A stretch of DNA of 64,000 nt from Dendrobium chrysotoxum (lineage: Eukaryota; Streptophyta; Magnoliopsida; Asparagales; Orchidaceae), in assembly GCA_019925795.1 (NCBI GenBank), contig CM034314.1, positions 23,615,774 to 23,679,773 of the forward strand. The letters run 5' to 3'. Positions 48,791 to 60,526 of the stretch are shown one piece after another. The translations under genes and the position numbers were made by a program. The notes under the pieces were generated by a model. It was not told the origin of the DNA. It did no database searches and saw only the letters and a list, made by a program, of their open reading frames with translations. Each line of letters starts with the position of its first letter. Within the stretch, counting starts at the first letter, position 1.

Positions 48791-49262
48791 ATATGGTTCC
48801 AATATAGAGATGATAGCATAATAGAGAATGTTGTTAGGTAATTGGAGAGTCGAGGAGTGTTTGAAAATGCATAGGGAGAATATTATTAGGTAATTTGAGA
48901 ACAATAACCTTCTTGTGTTCAACATTTGAGATGATGCATAACATTTGATATTGTTGAACTTTTTATTGACCAATATTTCACAAATATGCTGCTAATGATC
49001 AATGAAATGGTGAGCCTTTTGATAACATGTTTTCCATCCTAAGTAGACCAAGCCTGCTATTATGTCTTGTGCTTGATTAGAATATTTTGAATCATGAAGA
49101 GCTCAAGAACTTGTCCATCCACTTTCATATCCGTAAGTTATTCTAGTTTATAGTGAGTATTTCTTAAAGAATTTAATTCCAATGTGAAGCTAAAGTTTAC
49201 TTTTTTTACAACAACAACATCAAGCCTTTATCCCACTACGTTGGGTCGGCTACATGAATCCT

Positions 49263-49727
49263 TTATCTCCATTGTGTCCTATTAAAAGTCAAATTCTCGT
49301 TTAAATCTAATAGAGAAAGATCATTTTTAATATTTTCTAACCAAGTCTTTTTAGGTCTACGTCTACCTTTCTTAACATAAGTCAAATCTAAGACCTCTAC
49401 TTTCCTAACCGGGTCATCGGGAGGCCGGTGTTTTATGTGACAAAGACATCTAAAGAGACTCTCTCTAATCTTATCTTCCACTGGAGCTACTCCAACCTTT
49501 TCACGAATATGCTCATTTCGTATCCTATCTCTAAGGGTAAAGCCACTCATCCACCTGAGCATCCTCATCTCTGCAACACTTAACTTAGAATTACGCTTCT
49601 CTTTTAATGGCCAACATTCGGCACCATAAAGCATTGCTGGTCTCACCACCATCTTATAGAATTTTCCCTTAAGTTTGAGGGGTACTTTTCTATCACACAA
49701 TAAGCTCGATGCATTCCTCCACTTCAA
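49263..49727 (-). pseudogene. C-terminal part of the RTE LINE ORF
   Basis: Reads LKGKFYKMVVRPAMLYGAEC, then WPLKEKRNSKLSVAEMRMLR and WMSGFTLRDRIRNEHIREKV, the standard tail of plant RTE ORFs. It ends about 55 bases before the element end. It is offset by a frameshift at 49727 from the RT part. Confidence 0.88.
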
Positions 49728-50660
49728 TTATCCCACTTGGATTCTGCTGATAATATCCCCATCTATTTCACCATCACTCAGAACAATAGATCCAAGATAT
49801 CTAAAACGTGTACTCTTATTAATGACTTGATCGGCCAAAGTCACAATCCCCTCACTAGGTCTATTATTACTAAAATTACACTCCATATATTCCATTTTAG
49901 ATCTACTCAAGTGAAAACCTTTAGACTCTAAGGTTGACATCCACAATTCTAGTTTACCTTCAACTCCCTCTCTAGTTTTATCAACAAGAAGAATATCATC
50001 AGCAAAAAGCATACACCAAGGTACATCCTCTTGCAAATGTCTAGTGAGAACATCCATGACTAAAGCAAAAAGATATGGGCTTAAGGCTGATCCTTGATGT
50101 AATCCAACCGAAATAGGGAAATACTTGGTCAAACCACCTTGTGTTTGAACACAAGTAATAGCTCCTGCATACATATCTTTAATGATTTGAATATAAGCGC
50201 TATTAACTCCTTTCTTTTCAAGAACTCTCAATAGCACTTCTCTTGGAACTTTATCATATGCTTTTTCTAATTCAATAAATATCATATGTAAATCCTCCTT
50301 ATTCTCTCTATATTTCTCCATCAAACCTCTTAATAAATGTATGGCTTCCATAGTAGACATACCCGGCATGAATCCAAATTGATTTTGAGAAACATTAGTA
50401 TCACGCCGCAACCTATGCTCCATAACTCATTCCCATAGTTTTAAAGTATGACACATTAACTTAATTCCTCTATAATTCACAATCACCTTTATTCTTAAAA
50501 ATAGGGATTAACACACTCATTCTCCACTCATCTAGTATCTTTTTAGTCTTCAAAACAGTATTAAAAAATTTAGTAAGCCAAGAAATTCCTTCATCTCCTA
50601 AGCATTTCCACACCTCTATTGGAATATCATCAGGTCCAACATCTTTTCCACCCTTCATTT
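49728..50660 (-). pseudogene. Reverse transcriptase of the RTE LINE
   Basis: On the minus strand, KGGKDVGPDDIPIEVWKCLG (50600-50658) and SVLIPIFKNKGDCEL precede a frameshift. The frame then reads NQFGFMPGMSTMEAIHLLRG, FIELEKAYDKVPREVLLRVL, LHQGSALSPYLFALVMDVLT and MLFADDILLVDKTR. The FADD motif is intact at 49995-50006. The motif A form is FIELEKAYD, while RTE elements normally have FIDLEKAYD, so the catalytic aspartate is glutamate. Confidence 0.93.
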
Positions 50661-51499
50661 TCTTTAAAGCCTCTCTAACTTAGATTTTACTAATACGCCA
50701 ATAAAAATAGAAATCTTTATTTTCATTTAGGGTGCTAAGGTCACTACAGTCAATTTTATTTTCACATTCTTCATTAAAAAGTTTAGTAAAATATCTCATC
50801 CATCTTGGTTTAATATCATCTTCTAAAAAAAGTATTTTTTGATCTTCATCCTTAATACACTTCACTTGAACTAAATCCTTACTACTCATATCTCTTTGTT
50901 TGGCTAACTTATACATATATCTTTCTCCCTCCTTAGTATCCAATCTATTATATAAATCACTAAAAGCTAAACTCTTTGCATCGCATATTGCTTTCTTAGA
51001 TTTCTTACATGCCTCTTTATATAATTTCCAATTATCAAAATTTTTACAATTAAATCAATTTTTATAATAAATCTTCTTATTTTTAATCTTTTCTTGCACA
51101 TTTGGATTCCACCACCAACTATTTTTACTATTAGGAGCTTTTCCCTTTGAAACTCCAAGCACATCTTTTGCAATATTCTTAATATCACTAGCCACTTTTT
51201 CCCACATAACATTAGCATACTCATGCACAGACAAAATCTTAAGATCTAAAATCTTACTCTCAAAAATATTTTTGTTAATATTCTTTAAATGCCCTCATCT
51301 AATCCTAAAAAATCGTCTTACTTTATTTTTTATTTTTCTTTCCCATTATCTTCAAGTCTAAAACTAATAAATGATGTTAGGTACATAAATTTTCACTCGA
51401 AATAACTTTACAATCTTTGCAATCTAAACGATCTAATTTTTTTATAAAAAAATAATCAACTTGAGTTGTACTATATCCATTTTTATATGTAATGAGTTG

Positions 51500-52080
51500 C
51501 TCATTCCTTTTCTTAAATAAGGTATTAGCAATTAAAAAATTATAAGCTAAACAAAAATCTAATATGGACTTACCACCTTCATTTATCGTTCTAAACTCAT
51601 AGCCATCATGAATGCTTTTAAAATCATCTACCTCTCTACCAATATGTCCATTTAAATCTCCTCCAATAAAAACTCTTTCTTCAAGAGGTATCTTTTATAT
51701 TAATTCTTCTAAGTCATTCCAAAATTTTAATTTTGAATCCATAATCAAATCCACTTGAGGAGCATAAGCATTTATAATATTAATAATCTTAGCATCAACA
51801 AGAATCTTTAAAGCTACAATTCTATCTCTAATTCTACTAATATTTATAACATTATCCTTTAAACTCTTATCTAAAATCACACCTACATCATTTCTAGTAC
51901 GACTCCTACCCGAATACTAAAGTTTAAATCCCAAACTATCAATCTCCTTAGCCTTCTCTCCAATCCATTTAGTTTTCTGAATGCATATAATATTTATCTT
52001 CCTATGAATCATAATATCTATTAATTATATTAATTTTCCTATAAGCAAACCTATATTCCAAGTCCTATCCTAATTTTAAT
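51500..52080 (-). pseudogene. AP-like endonuclease remnant of the RTE LINE
   Basis: The clearest open part (51695-51880) reads RDRIVALKILVDAKIINIIN followed by AYAPQVDLIMDSKLKFWNDL. The NAYAPQ string is the conserved block of the LINE endonuclease that nicks target DNA. Upstream and downstream parts are out of frame. Confidence 0.75.
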
Positions 52081-52516
52081 TTCATGGACAAGCTTCGATG
52101 AGCAGCCCTTGCTCACTTGTCGCTGTATTCAGGCCATATAGCACGTCGCTTCCAGGAGATGCCCTAGCATTAACATAATTTCTTATAGGATTAATGTCAT
52201 TATTATTCGATAAGTTTTACGCTGGCTATCGACTACCTAATATAACCCTCCACTTTTCTCATTTAGGACTTAGGACCTGGCAACGACAGTGTTATATTTT
52301 CTAAAGGCTTTATGACTGCATTCAATTCTAAATGAATTATTTTTATCATTCTCCCAATTTATATATATTATGTTACGAATGTTGTGTTATATCTCTTGTA
52401 TTACATTCTCTGTGTTAAGAATGTTGTATTATATCTTGAATTGCACTTTTTGGTGTTATGGTTTCTTATTATATCTCTTGAATTACACTTTATTATGTCT
52501 AGGAGTGTAGGTGAGG

Positions 52517-54372
52517 TGTAATGTCCCAGAATTTAATTTAGAATAATTATTCTTAAATATTTAATATAATAACAATCAAAGCTATCTAATTTATTTAATC
52601 AATAAAAAAATATTAGCGAAAGTACTATTATTGATCAAAACATCAATATATCTATATTTGCATTCATTACATCAAAAATAATTTACACTATTCAGGAATC
52701 ACAATCATATCACATCTATCCAAATTCCTAGTACAAACGAATGACTAAACAAAAGAAATTGAACATGAAAATTCTTAATCAATCTCTCCCTCCTGATCCT
52801 CTGCCCGGACCTGAAATCATTTAAATAACTTATAATGAGCTCAATAACATAGTAGGTCACTAAATCATACAACTTAACTCAAAGTACGATAAAAAAGCAA
52901 TATGTATGTCATCAGTTAATTTATATTAGTAACAGTTATATGATCATGAATCTATGCAGAAATAGTAAACCCCACATATAGTAACGATAAAATATATGAA
53001 GTAGTAGAATGGTACTATATAGAAGTCAGTAAATCATACATTGTAGAAATTAGTAAACTAATATGAGTGTCTAGTCAAATTAATAATGAAGTTCTTGTAT
53101 TTAATCGATAAGAAAATCATATAAATTAGTAGAACCAAAATCTCGACAAAAACTTTAGAACCCATATCAATAAAGTAAAAATCACTATTTTGCCTTAGTA
53201 TCAAGTTAATATCTTATCTTTATCTTGCATCACATACTCTATAGTTAAATAATAGTGAACCATAAATCGATAATAAAATCATTATCAGTATCAATGAAAT
53301 CAGTTATAGATAAACAGTAGAATATAAGTAGTTGTATAACATCAGTTTGATAATATGCATTTAAGTAATCATCAATAATCATATCCACCATTATTCAACA
53401 AGTAAGGAGTGTTGGCTATCAGGGTGTTTTTCTAGTATTTAGAAATTAATAGTCGACAACCGTTGACTCAGTAAATAAAGTTGTCACTCTATGTCCATCG
53501 ACACAGTAATAACTCCTTGTAACTCCCAATTATTGTATCATTGTATCACATGAATCACTAGAGGGTAATACCCAACCATTGAATTTAAAGAAAAGCCCGT
53601 CGACTCACGATCTTATACAGGTCTATCATTCCTTCAACCAACAGGTCAACCAGTCTTTACTTATTTCACACACACACACATTATTATTTTCATTATATTA
53701 TAATTGTAAAATGACCAATTATTATTTAATTACATACCAATAATCATTCTCAATGCCTATTTTAGCAATATGCATGCAATAAACTATCAATTTCTATTTA
53801 GAAAAATTTGTACAAAATATAATGTCTTTCATTCTACCAGGTAAAATTTAGAAATAGTATAGTCAAAAAGTCTATTGTATCTAATACGATAACATATAAA
53901 AATTGACGCAGAGAAGGTTCAATAAATCGGAAAAAATAAAGTAAAATCAGTTTTGAGAAAAATCTAGATGTCAAAATCAAAATATTTCAAAATAGAGATA
54001 GGATTAGAGTCACCTATCTCGATTAGAATAATTTTCATAAAAGCGGCGTGAAATTTGATGGCTAAAAATCTTTATTTTTTTCTCTCTCCTTTCCTTCTCC
54101 CTCTCCCGATTTCTTCTCAAGCAAGCTGGTGTTGGAGTGAGGAAGGGGCGGATGAGTGGAGAATATATATGATTGTTTGTGGGTAGCACCACAACGTTGC
54201 AAGCAAAATCTAGAATAGCTATAGAATAGAGCTGCAAGCACCGCAACGGCCCTTATCGGTGCCACTGCGTCTAGAGCCCAGCACTTTTGTGCTCAGAGGT
54301 ACAACGCAGTTGTGCTGCATTTCAAATAAAAATTCTTTTTTCTTACACTTTTCGTGTTGTCGGGTTATTACA
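52517..54372 (-). mobile_element. Solo LTR, family C
   Basis: The block starts tgtaatgtcccagaattt and ends gtcgggttattaca, with TGTAAT...ATTACA ends. The flanks are tgagg and tgagc, a 5 bp duplication with one mismatch. No internal region of the same element adjoins. The pyrimidine tract, the following purine tract and the gcac/gtgc domain (54190-54320) are on the right. Related copies are at 300-1825, 1826-3990 and 10081-10295. Minus-strand frames at 54010-54265 lie in the LTR. Confidence 0.82.
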
Positions 54373-55269
54373 TGAGCTATGCCAGCTCACAAGCCTACTC
54401 GAATATGACTAACTAAAGAGCTTGTGAGTCAAACTTTTTGAACTTTGAGCTTGAGTTTAAGCTCAGATTTAAGCTTGAATATTATATAGGCTCAACTCGA
54501 GCATGAGCCAACTCAACTCTTCATTCATGTTCCAACTCATTTAAGTACAAAATTAACCATAATACCCACTCTCACAATTTTAGGTTAAGAGAGTCTAGCT
54601 AGCACCTTCCCACCCATCATAAGTCTCATGAACTCTTCTTCTTCTTAGGAAGATGATGGTCTAGCTGATGCCTTAATTACCAGTGAACTCCATTTGTAGC
54701 TTCCACCTTTTTTCTGACTCTGACTGCTAGTCTTGTTGATGCCTATTTCCAAAAGCTCCCGTAATGACTTCCTCTTCTTTGTTTTTTAAATCCTCTCATA
54801 GTGGCTATTTTACTGAAATGTGATGACCCAAAGGATACAACATCTGAAGATATAAGTGATATTGTTACTCTCCAAAATTTAGCTATGATCTCGACAGTTC
54901 TTTCTCTAGCCAGATCCTGTGACATCCTCTTTATTTAAAAGCAGGAGGCAGCTCAATCTGCTTGTCTATCTAGAATCTACCATGACTTCCACATGACTCA
55001 TGCTCGAGCTCAAAATTAAATAGATGAGTCGAGCTTGAGATCATCATTTGAGGGGTCATGTGAGAGTATATTTTGGTGAGGTCATGTGAGAAAGTTTGGT
55101 TTGAGCTTATTTGTCAAATAATTATTATTAAAAATTTATATGCTATTTTAAAATAAAATATATTAAATTTAAATTAATTTTTTTAAAATAACATTTTATA
55201 TTACATTAATTTTTTTTTTTTTTGTAGTGTAGTAACAACATACTAATTTATTTAATTTTATAAATGATA
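54373..55269. other. Intergenic sequence with gagctcgag-type motifs
   Basis: tgagcttgag/ctcgagc motifs occur at 54410-54520 and in opposite sense at 54995-55040, which suggests the arms of a decayed transposon. Frames between them (54743-54925) have no domain. Confidence 0.35.
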
Positions 55270-55425
55270 TAACAATTGAACCGACCGGTTCTTAAAATTG
55301 AGGCCAGTTTTGCTGGTTCTAACCGATTTTCCCCAGTTCAATGTGAAATTAGTTTTGGAAATAGTTGGACTAGCTAGCCGACTGGTTAATGATCGAACCG
55401 ACCAGTCTGATCAGGCTTTCAAAAC
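55270..55425. repeat. AACCG/CGGTT-rich tract (second copy)
   Basis: Resembles 47671-47825, with ttgaaccgaccggttct and ttctaaccgatttt plus atcgaaccgaccag. Probably the same unnamed repeat. Confidence 0.4.
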
Positions 55426-55979
55426 AATGATTTTCTTGTGGATATATATAAAATTACTTTGCTTTTATCCGTAAAAATTATATTTACAAAACTTTATTAG
55501 TGGTCTCTAGGATGTTCTGAACTTCCAATCAACTTGAATGTAATTATACTTGGGCCTTTTTTTTCTGCTTATGATGCTCTAATCCTCATAGATAGCCAAA
55601 TAGAGACATGGATTTTCGATTTAATTAAATCCTTCCATTCTTCTTTTAATGAAAATCCAATAATAAATTATTACACATATTATTAGATAAAATATTCCTA
55701 ATAAATGAGAACCCTTTAAATATTATGAGCTTTAGAAACATGATAATCTACTAAATCTAGATAGTCAATATCAACATGCATCTATGGTAGGCCTATGCTT
55801 TAAGGTCGACTAAGAAGTAAAGAACATAAAATAGAGCTAGTGTATACAAACCTTTGGGATCTATACTTATTTGCTTCTTTAGCCAAAAACTTTCATTAGG
55901 AAGGTATTAATTTTCCTTATAAAAAATAAATCCAAACTATTCTAAACTTTTATTTAGAAGAAAAGCCTAATAAAGAATG

Positions 55980-58020
55980 AAACTAGACAAAATATCAAGT
56001 CGCTGTGATTAGACAATGGCGGACATGGAATTCAAAAACATTATATCATTCATCTAATTGTTATTGAGAGAATAATCCTGAGAATCCAATTCAAAATAAA
56101 TAAGCTAACTATTAATGATTCTGCAAGGAGAATGAGATTTCACTTTAGTCTTCCCAAGGCCTTGAGGATAAATATAGTACACATAATAACATTTTTGACA
56201 AATTTTGCTTCTCACAGTTGAATGTTTTAATTATATATCATATATTTATGTTGAATAGATCACTAAAGATAAGCTTAAACCAAAATCCAACAAGTACTAC
56301 TTCATATAATATATGCAAAGATGGGTTAGAAATAGATTTTGGGATAAATGAAGGTAAAATTATTAATAGGAGTAGAAATATTATTTTATAAATTTATGTT
56401 ATAAAAAGATTGATCAAGCAACATCATAAAAGATACATCCATATTAGAGTATATTACACTAAAGGATCCACCTCTCCCTAAATAAAGATAATAAAAACCA
56501 AAGGAAATATAAATGTGTCCTGAGCTTAGCAAAATTTGTGATCTAACTAAAAAAATTACAAAGAACGATCAAGATAACTTACCATTATGATCATTTGTAT
56601 TATTACCAATTTCTTATGGATGCAAGCGATATTGACATTATAATGAAGCCAAGTTGGTTAATGAATCTCTCAAGTGGAACTTTACCAAAATAGAAGAGAT
56701 AGAATCCCTTCAAAATAAGAAAACATGGACATTGACAAAGCTTGCAAATGAAAAGAAGGTGTTACAAAATAAATGAATATATAAAGTGAAGGAAGAAAAG
56801 CAAAGAATCAAATGGTAATAGACAAAGCTTATAATAAATGGGTTCTTGCAAAAGGAAAGTATATGATTTATAAAGATATCCTCTATTACAATTAAATGAA
56901 TGAGTATTCTTATAATATTGATCATTATAGAATCAAAATATCTATACCTTAAACAAATGGTTATTAAGACATGTTTCCTACATGTTGGTCTTGACAAGAC
57001 ATCAGCATGATGAGCTCAAAAGTTTTATTGAACCTAAAGATGAAAGCCTCTTATACAGGCTAAATAAAAGCTTTTATAGATTGAAATAATCATCTCATCA
57101 ATGGTACCAAAAATTTAATTGATTGATCCAAGTAACTGAACTCTATAGATATAACACCAATCACTACTATTATGTTAAAGAAATAACATAAATTTGTATT
57201 ATTTTGATATGTATAAAAACAACATATTAATCAAAATGGTTGGTGTTAAATGATCAATAATCTAAAGTGACATTTTTCAAAAGAGTTTGATATCATAATG
57301 AAATAATTAAGATGATAATATATCATAGTAAGGTCAGATGTTCAATAACTCTTTCATAATCATAATATATTAAAATAGCATTAAACTAGTTCAATATGTA
57401 AAGGCAAAGATTGTTAGTACACTAATTATCTAAACAACTTTTGTTAAAAATTAAATATAAAATGAACACATGGCCAAATTATCCCATACATCAATAATTC
57501 GCTATTTGATATATGCAATGTTTTGCAAATGATCTAATATTACACATTCAATGAAAGCAATTACATAACATATGTTAATCCATAAAAGGAAGGATATGAA
57601 GTTGAAACAATGCTACTTGAAAGGCCATAGAAAAATATTGTTGTGACTATCTATACTTTAAGAGGTACCATCATAAGTTGGGTATAATAATTATAGAAGA
57701 TAGTTATCAATATAGGAAGCTAAATGCATAATCTTCAACAAAGATATTAAGGAAAATTGTATAGTTGAAAGTATTTTTAGAAGGATTAAATAAATTATAA
57801 CAAAGCATCACTCTTTTCTTAATAGTTAAAGTTCTATTCAATTGATAAAGATTGCTAGCTTCCAGTCTCAAATATGGCACATATTACTTAAGTTCATCTG
57901 CGTACAAGAATTGCATGAAGCTAATGCCTAAGGTTTAGGGTTTATAATAAAAGATTACAACAAATATATTCATGATATGAAATAAAGATAATTATCTAAT
58001 TGAGGTTGTAATTATAATAC
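55980..58020 (+). pseudogene. Ty1/copia pol remnant (integrase end, RT, RNase H)
   Basis: The plus strand, with many stops and frameshifts, shows copia blocks in order. Near 56130 SARRMRFHFSLPKAL resembles the integrase 'LPKAFWAEA' region. Around 56320-56390 is DFGINEGKIINRSRNIIL, the usual 'YRFWD...KIIRSRDVVF' block. Around 56640-56790 are FTKIEEIESLQNKKTWTLTK and VLQNK.IYKVKEE, the RT start. Around 57040-57110 is LYRLNKSFYRLK, then SSHQWYQKFN, matching 'LKKSLYGLKQSPRQWYKKF'. Around 57800-57870 the SLT-like string LFLNSQSSIQLIKIASFQ matches the RNase H 'LFCDSQSAIHLAKN' block. No LTRs were found. Confidence 0.8.
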
Positions 58021-58464
58021 ACATAAAATTTAAAAGATCAAATTCTAATTAAATTTTGACAATTACTCGAGATATTGAATTGAATGAGAAATATATGAAT
58101 TTTTGGGCCCTAAATTTAATTGTCCAATTGAAATTGTTCATGTTAGACCGAATTATCGAAATCATATGATATCAAAAATATCAAATAGTTTCGACTCAAT
58201 CTGAGTCAAATTCACTTAACCTAAACAAGCTTAAAATCATAAGCTATATATTTTAGCATTCTCCATGGCAAAATATATCATGTAAATAGATGAAAAACCT
58301 TATACTCACTTTTCTTTGTGAACTATTGATTAAAGAAAATGGCTACATATCCCAATCATGAATTAGAGCCATATCTTTATGTTTTATCACTCATTAATCT
58401 TTTCTTTTTAAATTCACTCTCTCAAATGTATTAATATTGTAGCCCATCTTAGCCTATTGACTAA

Positions 58465-58714
58465 GGTTTCGTTAGGTACAACTTTCTTATTGCTTTTAAA
58501 ATAGCTTTTTAATACAAAATTTTTTTGAAGTAGAAATTTTTATACTTAAAAGTTGTTTTAGGAAACAGTAAGAAAGTTGTTCCAAACGAAATTTTGGGAC
58601 AACTTTCTTATTGTTTTTTAAAGTAGCTTTTAGGATAAAAATTTTTAGTACAAAAAATTATTATATTAAAAATTATTTTAAAGAATAATAAGCAAATTAT
58701 CCCAAACGAAAGCT
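58465..58714. mobile_element. Dimeric Tourist-like MITE (copies 13 and 14)
   Basis: Two family copies sit head to tail. The first runs GGTTTCGTTAGGTACAAC to about 58592 and the second starts within TTTTGGGACAACTTTC at about 58591 and ends ATCCCAAACGAAAGCT. The outer flanks are TAA on both sides (58462-58464 and 58715-58717). The inner ends are trimmed, so the pair may have moved as one unit or arisen by unequal exchange. Confidence 0.82.
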
Positions 58715-58913
58715 TAAAGCTTAGGCTTCCAACCAAAAAATCCTTGAGCTTGAGGCTTTGCACATAAGGTGTGTGTTCACTCAAAAAATTCCAACAAAAA
58801 TAGACTGCACAATTTTGCTTTCTTGCTTTGGTATAATAATTATGCATCTCGTCCAAAAGAGCAAAACCAAAATTTACCCTAAGAGCTTAGGCTTCCAGCC
58901 AAAAATTCTTGGA

Positions 58914-59008
58914 TGCCGGTAGGCTCGCCGAGTGATTAGTTATGCCGCCATGGGCCTCCTAAGGGGATGGCAGCGGGTAGATACTCCCATTCCCAAAAAA
59001 AAAAAAAA
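58914..59008 (+). mobile_element. Possible short tRNA-derived SINE with A tail
   Basis: The sequence taggctcgccgagtgattag has an A-box-like form. After a GC-rich middle, cgggtagatactccc sits where a B box would be, although it is weak. A run of 14 A ends at about 59008. The size (about 95 bp) and layout match the SINE at 37113. A direct repeat of gagcttaggcttcca occurs at 58714-58733 and 58882-58901, just upstream. No clean target duplication was seen. Confidence 0.5.
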
Positions 59009-59398
59009 GTTCCCTAATTGTAGATGGTTGTAGCCAAGCAGATAGCACCAAAGACCCAACTTCTTTTAACAATCTTGTGTTATTTGAACTGAAATATTAG
59101 AGTTACTATTGTTATTAATTTCCATAATTTACTCTATAGAACGATCATGAAAGAAGAATATTATATTTCTAAGATCCCATATACTCTAAAAAAATTGTGG
59201 TAAACTTAATTAACGCTACTTTCAGCTAAGTCAATTTTTTTTAGAATTTTCTATTGACATATATATCATTTTTCATCACATTTTATGCAAATATAAACCA
59301 TAATATATTCTTTCTATTGATAGACAAAAAGAAAAAAATACTAAATAATAAATAACAAGTCCAGAATCAATCCAACATAATGATGAATATGATACTAA

Positions 59399-59528
59399 GA
59401 CTTCGTTTGGGACACAGTTTTCTTACTGTTTTTAAAAATAGCTTCTTAGCACAAAAATGTTTTAAACTAAAAAATTTTGTATTAAGCTGTTTCAAAAAAA
59501 ATAGTGAGAAACTGTCACAAATGAAGCC
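59399..59528. mobile_element. Tourist-like foldback MITE, copy 15
   Basis: It starts GACTTCGTTTGGGACACAG and ends CTGTCACAAATGAAGCC. TAA flanks it on both sides (59396-59398 and 59529-59531). Confidence 0.92.
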
Positions 59529-59639
59529 TAATAAATAACAATTCTAAGACTGCAGATATTTTTGGAGAAAATATAGAGGGAGGAAGAAGATGGATTTTGA
59601 TTATTCTCATGCACGTACATGAAAGAAGAATATTATATT

Positions 59640-59965
59640 TCTAACAAAATAAGCTTACCTTTCGTAGCCAAATGACACCCATCAACAAATTTCTCTCCAA
59701 GTGGTAGCCTTTTTGAGCCCTGCAAAAGATTTGCATTATCGCCTACATTGTGATTGAACGCATTGCTCATGGGTGTCCTTGTACTTTTAGTCAATATCAG
59801 TCCCTTTCCTTTCTGCAAAACAGTCTGGTCCTCAAGATTGATGCGAGTCTAATTGTCAGTAATCTCTTCTTCTATGATCCATGTTGCTTCGACTGGTGAC
59901 ATTACCATCCACTGCACCAGGTGTTGCCACTGTTGTTTCCTCCCTAGTATAATTGTTGGGAGCTT
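59640..59965 (-). pseudogene. Gypsy chromodomain-like C-terminal remnant
   Basis: The minus strand reads PTIILGRKQQWQHLVQWMVM, then SPVEATWIIEEEI and NLEDQTVLQKGKG. This is the form 'P..IL.RR....QWLVQW....PEEATWED...I....P.FNLEDK' found at the C terminus of chromodomain-bearing plant gypsy integrases. One stop and a frameshift are present. The rest of its pol gene is absent. Confidence 0.6.
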
Positions 59966-60289
59966 ACAGTCATGGGTTGCTTGAAGATATTGGTCCTATG
60001 CAAAAATGCGGCGATGATTTAAGCTAATAAGCAATGACACCAATATGTTCCCACACTTGAAAATATTATTAATATGTTTTGTGAAGTTTGAAATATTGTT
60101 CAATTCTAAACAAAGTTGGCTGATAGAACTGTAACTTGACTGTGACCTAATCTCCCACTTGGAATTCAAGTTCATGTTCATGCTGGTCTGCTTGTATCAT
60201 CATGCATCGTTGTGCATGTTGCAAGTTTTTATGGAGGTTACGTTGTTAATGCCAGGTTATTGTAGCTGTTGTCATACCTCGGTTATGGA

Positions 60290-60453
60290 AGGCGGTACAC
60301 CCCAACAATACAGAACACAATGAAGACAGAAATATATGTTTTGTACTCACAAAAGAGAAAAGAGCATAACCCAAAACAAAAGTACTAATACAAGCCAAAG
60401 AAATGTAAATGTAACTAGAATAAATAACAGAAAAAAGAATCCAACCCACAAAG

Positions 60454-60526
<73 letters not shown>

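Larger units (their letters stand above)
49208..52310 (-). mobile_element. RTE-type LINE, near full length, non-functional
   Basis: This minus-strand non-LTR element of about 3.1 kb ends on the minus strand with the RTE-like tgatgttgttgttg tail preceded by catgtagccgacccaacgta. Its 5' end near 52310 has the gttgccaggtcctaag-type leader, then the start of the endonuclease. The order is AP endonuclease (from about 52080), RT, then the C-terminal part ending near 49263. Frameshifts and stops break the single ORF into pieces. The 3' end with a simple-sequence tail rather than poly(A) distinguishes it from the L1 elements here. Target duplications were not resolved. Confidence 0.9.
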
